62,203 nucleotides of DNA, from the NCBI GenBank assembly GCA_015499985.1, contig JAAAUF010000119.1:1-62203 (forward strand), read 5' to 3'. The DNA is from Haplosporangium gracile. Its lineage: Eukaryota > Mortierellomycota > Mortierellomycetes > Mortierellales > Mortierellaceae. Numbering within the stretch: position 1 is the stretch's first letter; each line of letters begins with the position of its first letter. The notes beneath the pieces are model-generated. The model was given only the letters and a program-made list of their open reading frames with translations. It made no database searches and was not told the DNA's origin. Of the stretch, positions 58,017 to 62,203 are shown piece by piece. The position numbers and the translations under genes were made by a program.

Positions 58017-58568
58017 TCAATTATCCTTACCTAGGCTCCGCTCCTTGGTAGACGACGATGAAGACTTGTCCTTGTCAGAAGACACATTTGGCGAAGGACT
58101 CGAGTCCCTCACAATCACCGCCCTCTGCTGCTGCTGTTGCTGCTGCTGAAGTTGAAGTTGAAGTGGCAATTGGTTGATGCTGTCATTTGAAGAATAGCTT
58201 ACCGAGGACGAATGCGAAGACGTCGTTGACCCTGCGTCCGACATATCTGACATGCAGCTGTCAGAGCGGCCTCGCGCCGTTGTCGAGATGGGCTGTGGCG
58301 ACACGCAAGCGGCACCCTTGGTTGTTTTCGTTGCGATGGTTGCAGTGGTCGTAGTTATGGAACGTGGAATGGCATAAGAAAAGGCGGCGGCAGCAGCAGC
58401 AGCGGCAGCAGCGGCTTTGGCAGCGGTAACTTCGCAGGCCGATCGCTTGATGGCCTGTGCGTAATTCATCTGAAGGATAATAGGGTTGGGAATCCCGGCG
58501 TCGTAGTATGGCTTTTGGTCGCTCTTCATGCCAACCGAGACAGATCTCGGTGGGCATCTGGTCGTCAT
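58017..58568 (-). CDS. Small hypothetical protein with polyAla and polyGln tracts
   Basis: From the ATG at 58568 the frame encodes 183 residues. The first ~45 look ordered (MTTRCPPRSVSVGMKSDQKP, YYDAGIPNPIILQMNYAQAI), followed by an 11-residue polyAla run, a Thr-rich stretch, a Ser-rich segment with a repeated Met-Ser-Asp (CMSDMSDAGS), an eight-Gln tract, and a Ser/Lys end. No family is recognised. The frame is open 12 codons further upstream. Low complexity weakens the call, but the non-repetitive N-terminal part and the lack of competing frames support a real gene, possibly with unseen 5' exons. Confidence 0.5.
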   Translation of the reverse strand: MTTRCPPRSVSVGMKSDQKPYYDAGIPNPIILQMNYAQAIKRSACEVTAAKAAAAAAAAAAAFSYAIPRSITTTTATIATKTTKGAACVSPQPISTTARGRSDSCMSDMSDAGSTTSSHSSSVSYSSNDSINQLPLQLQLQQQQQQQQRAVIVRDSSPSPNVSSDKDKSSSSSTKERSLGKDN

Positions 58569-61500
58569 TACAAAACCAAAGAAAGATGAAAGGTGTATAT
58601 ACAAATATAATCACGCGAAAACAGTGTATAAGAATGGGTATGTACAAAAGCAAGACAAAATAAATGAAAAAGAGAAAACTCGTCAAAGGGCCAAAAGGGT
58701 GTATGTGGAGAAGTAAAAGGTGGGAATGGTAACAAGTTAGTGAAATAGGACATGAAGAAGAAGACCAAGACAAGTGAAAAAAAAATGAAGTTGACGTATG
58801 ATGACAACTTTTGTCTTTTTATCATGGATCAATGTTCGAAGGTTTGGGTAAAGACGTCCTCAAGAGCTACACCAAGAACTCAGCATCCCCCAATAACCAC
58901 TATTAAAATCACCACACTATCAATACTTCCTTTCTGCCTGGATTCACTCCAATACGGACGAATATTACGAAGAAAGAAGACCGAGGATAAAAAAGAGATG
59001 GATAACAAAATAAAGGGAGAGAGGAGAAGATTGACTGCCTACCGCTGACAAGACAAATCCTCTACTTCTCAACTATCACCAACTTTTGAACTCTCCCTCT
59101 CTCTTTCTCCCAAGGAAAGGATGAAAAAGAAGAAAGTCACTTGAAAATAGCCACAACGAGAGAGGAGGATGCCTTACTACCATAACCAGGAGACGGGGAT
59201 CGATAGTCATGATTTTTTTTCTTGTGGTGGTGGTGGTCAGGACTTCTTAGGACAAACAAGAACTAAGAATCATCCCTCGCCAATGCTGTGCAGAAGAAGG
59301 ACGACTTCTGAACGGTGTACCAGACGGCCAAAGAAGGCGCACCAAAAACTAAATTTTTTTCTCTTGCCTTTCTTTCATCCCCCTTTTTTCGAATGTGCTT
59401 TTTTATTTTTTGTGTAGGCCATCGTTTGAGGATGGGGCGTTTCTTACATGGACAGCGTGGAGGATGAAAATGTGATGAAGAGAGTACGGCTCTCATACGA
59501 AGAACGCCCATGATAGATGTACACAGTGCAATTGACGTGACAATAACTCATACTCAAATACAAAATTCACTTCCATCAAAAGTGAAAGGAAGGAGAGACA
59601 GACAAAAGAGATAAAGAAAAAACAAGTCATTGGTTCGAAGATTGCGTGTCGTAAATGTATATTCACTCTTAATCTCCATTTTTCGTTACTGCTCTCGATT
59701 CTTAATTTCACTTGGAGGTCATTGCATCGTATAGGCCCTATCCCCGCATTGAACACCACACTTAGTCTTTGCTATTTATGATTTGCACACGAGAACACCA
59801 CCTAATGTGGCAAGTAACAATAACATTACCACCACTACCACCGGCAAGTATAGAGAAGACGATTGTTTTAAAGAAGGTGGGCCATGCTGTCTTGAATTGT
59901 TGCACCCTCAACGATGTCGAGAGTGGCTCCAAATTGGCACGGCATCAATCCATTTGAAAAACGACGGTGCTGCACGCATTTGGAATCTCCACACACCAAC
60001 CCTTCACACTGGTAGCAACTAAACCAAGTTTGTCCTTACAAGTGAAATGAGAGTGTTCATTTTTTCTCGCCCCATCATGCTCGATCCTTCTCGGCCCTTT
60101 TCCAATATTTATCTCTCAACGAATAATACTAAAAACAGAGAAAGCAATACGCGTATGACTCTTAAACCCCTAGTCGAGCAAAAAAAAATAAGAAATAACA
60201 AAAAAGATGCACGTTGATTCGCGCATGAGATCTCAGCCGCATGCGTGCGGCATGCACAACAGCAACCCATCGACATAGCAAGCCTCAACCTCCAAAAAAA
60301 GGATGATGTGTAGGTGCCGTCTCACCTGAAAGAAAAATAAACAAGTACATACACGCACGCACCCGTGAATAGGTGCTCTCCGCGGAACAATATGCATGCT
60401 GACGCTAGCAACCACAAAGGAAGAGGAGGTTGTCCCATCAACGCAGTGCGGGAACTCAGGCATCAGGGGAAATGAGTGAATAGTGTTAAAAACAGAAGAA
60501 GAAAGCGCAATTTGATCAACAACTAAAGAGGGACATGAGAGCAGAATCCAATTCATCAAAAATATGCACACAAAAATGGCGATTTGCATGGTTGCAATAG
60601 TAGCAACAAAAAAAATAATAACCAAAAGGCAATGAAGGATAAGACGTATGGTTGCACAGAGATTTGATTTTGTTGTGGTTGTATGCGATGAAGAAGAAGG
60701 ATAGATGGACATGTTGTTCTTCCCTTCCTTCCTTCCTTCCTTCATTGTGCAGCCTTGACGGTGGGAGAGAAAGACGAAACTAACGCGCACACGGCGAATT
60801 GAGTATGTTACCATAGCAGAATCGAAGGCCAAATTTAAGGGGGGACTGGGAACATGAATCAAACAAGTATCAAAATCTTTTAGAGATTAGCAAACAATAA
60901 GAAATGATCATGTGGTAATTTAGGGCTTAGAACAATCCATCCAAGGATGTCAAGGCGAAAAGAAAAGAGCAGGTCAGGCAGGCGACATAACACCGCACAT
61001 AATCAACGCGACAGAGACATCTCGCACACGCTCCGCACCATTGTTTGCAAAGGGGATGACCCAACCACCCTTTTTCGTGTCTCTCAGAGACTAGCAATGA
61101 CAAAGCATGAACCAGAGGCATCGTAAACCACATTTCAAATAATTCCCGATTCTTCAAAAAGTCTTTTTTCGCAGCAGAATCAACATCTCATCTTTTCCCA
61201 CGAGTTCCATTTGTGACACAAAAACTAAACCGATCCTTCCCTCTTATGCCAGCAGCAAACAAGGACAATCGGGTGTGGTCACCAAGAAGGGGACATGTGC
61301 ATGCTTCGCCAAGTCGCCAATATGCTGCCACACTTTTGCTATAAACAATGAAGTGGTATTCTATTTGTGTATTATTTATGGTTGTATGTTTGTTGAGAGT
61401 TTCGCCTCCCATGCAATCGTACATTTGGCTGATTAAATAAAGATACAATCGGCCATTCAGCCAAAAAAAAAAAAAAAAAATAATAATATTCATTGCACAG

Positions 61501-62203
61501 ACTAGGATTAGGACTAGGGTCAGGGATCGAACAAAGAAAGCATGGGGGAAGCTGGGGAAAGGTGCGAATAGCATCGACACCACTTTTTTTTCTCCCCTTC
61601 AAGTCAAATGTTGGTCAAAAAGAAAAACAGAGGTCGGCTTACGGAATGTGGGAAGGATGTGATTTTTCAAAATCAATTAGCTTTTCATCTTTTAGAGCGC
61701 CGCTCTCTTAGGTGTACCCACGCTATATAATGTCCGTGGCGAAAATAAAAAAAATCATCAATGCGATAAAGATACAAAGTGAGAGGCGAAAAATAAGAGG
61801 GGTGTATCAAGGTGTCTTACGAAGATGGATAGAATGTAAAATGAACATGGGGTTATGGAGAGAAAAGCATGCACCTTACTTGTAAGACTCCACCCACTCC
61901 ATCCTTCTCTTTTCTTGGTTTTGGTGAGCGCAATTGTTTGCAATGACACATGGATACATGGGGAACAAGGGTACCGGAAAACCTTGGTGATCCATTTCCG
62001 AAATCAGGTTTTTAACTTTTTGTTCTTCAGGTCACAAGGAACCAGTCGGAAGGACCCATGTCGTTTTCTCACCAAGCGACAATGAGAATCCGACTGGTAC
62101 CAACGAAAGCCTTTTTAATTGCAACCAGTCAATACTTGGTAATAAATGACCCAGGTTGAAAGGAAGGAAAAGGGCAACTGTCATATTCTACACAAAATAG
62201 CAT
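58569..62203. other. 3.6-kb stretch without a convincing gene
   Basis: Frames here are short and of odd composition; the longest (60233-60862, minus, 209 codons) is hydrophobic with no domain. Simple sequence includes (TTCC)4-5 at about 60722-60744 and an A run of 18 at about 61463-61480. An inverted repeat, GGAACCAGTCGGA (62038-62050) against TCCGACTGGTACC (62089-62101), with a second nested pair (CTTGGTGA, about 61984, and TCACCAAG, about 62069), lies near the right edge. It may hold long untranslated leaders or regulatory DNA; nothing more can be said. Confidence 0.4.

Noticed and set aside
60233..60862. 209-codon minus-strand frame with hydrophobic stretches
   Set aside because: No domain, biased composition, no promoter-like leader or splice support.

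Overview
This window reads as nuclear DNA of a filamentous fungus, most likely an early-diverging one (Mucoromycota, Mortierellales-like; this is inference). The evidence is genes with several short GT-AG introns, long Ser/Gln/Asn-rich disordered proteins encoded by CAG/CAA and AGC/TCC runs, an F-box/LRR family with a decayed copy, a mitochondrial alternative oxidase, a WASP that keeps a CRIB motif, and fungal NUP42, VAP and TCP11/Sok1 homologues. No bacterial features, CRISPR arrays or tRNAs were seen. All gene models were built by hand from reading frames and splice sites; exon coordinates are given in each entry.

Layout. 1-1206 is a graveyard: the C-terminal zinc-binding end of a non-LTR reverse transcriptase, a small inverted-repeat insertion beside it, and the frameshifted tail of an F-box/LRR gene. 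1619-3042 is a MetX-like alpha/beta hydrolase. 4375-8578 is a divergent pair of F-box/LRR paralogues; the plus-strand copy has an in-frame TAG at a conserved Trp followed by 124 conserved codons. 8747-16032 holds two minus-strand disordered proteins: a very long Q-rich protein made of two large exons, and a membrane protein with a PPxY motif.

From 16 kb onward the genes are mostly housekeeping: GatC (mitochondrial Glu-tRNA(Gln) amidotransferase), NUP42 (nuclear pore), VAP/Scs2 (ER contact sites), WASP (Arp2/3 activation), alternative oxidase, TCP11/Sok1-like protein, a Ser/Arg-rich unknown, an acidic unknown, a cytosolic-type lipase, a two-finger C2H2 transcription factor, an I-BAR-like protein, mitochondrial EF-G1, mitochondrial enoyl-CoA hydratase and a helical-repeat-like protein. 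The last 3.6 kb (58569-62203) shows no convincing gene.

Functional grouping. Four products are mitochondrial (GatC, AOX, EF-G1, ECHS1) and three act at membranes or actin (VAP, WASP, I-BAR-like), but nothing suggests an operon or cluster. Several genes are head-to-head and share short promoters (F-box pair 337 bp, PPxY protein/GatC 220 bp, VAP/WASP 772 bp). Most start codons follow a sense-strand pyrimidine-rich tract. I did not find a clearly new biological system; the most useful leads are the conserved reading beyond the F-box TAG, a probable GC-AG intron in ECHS1, a candidate 81-nt exitron in the TCP11-like gene, and the small inverted-repeat elements.
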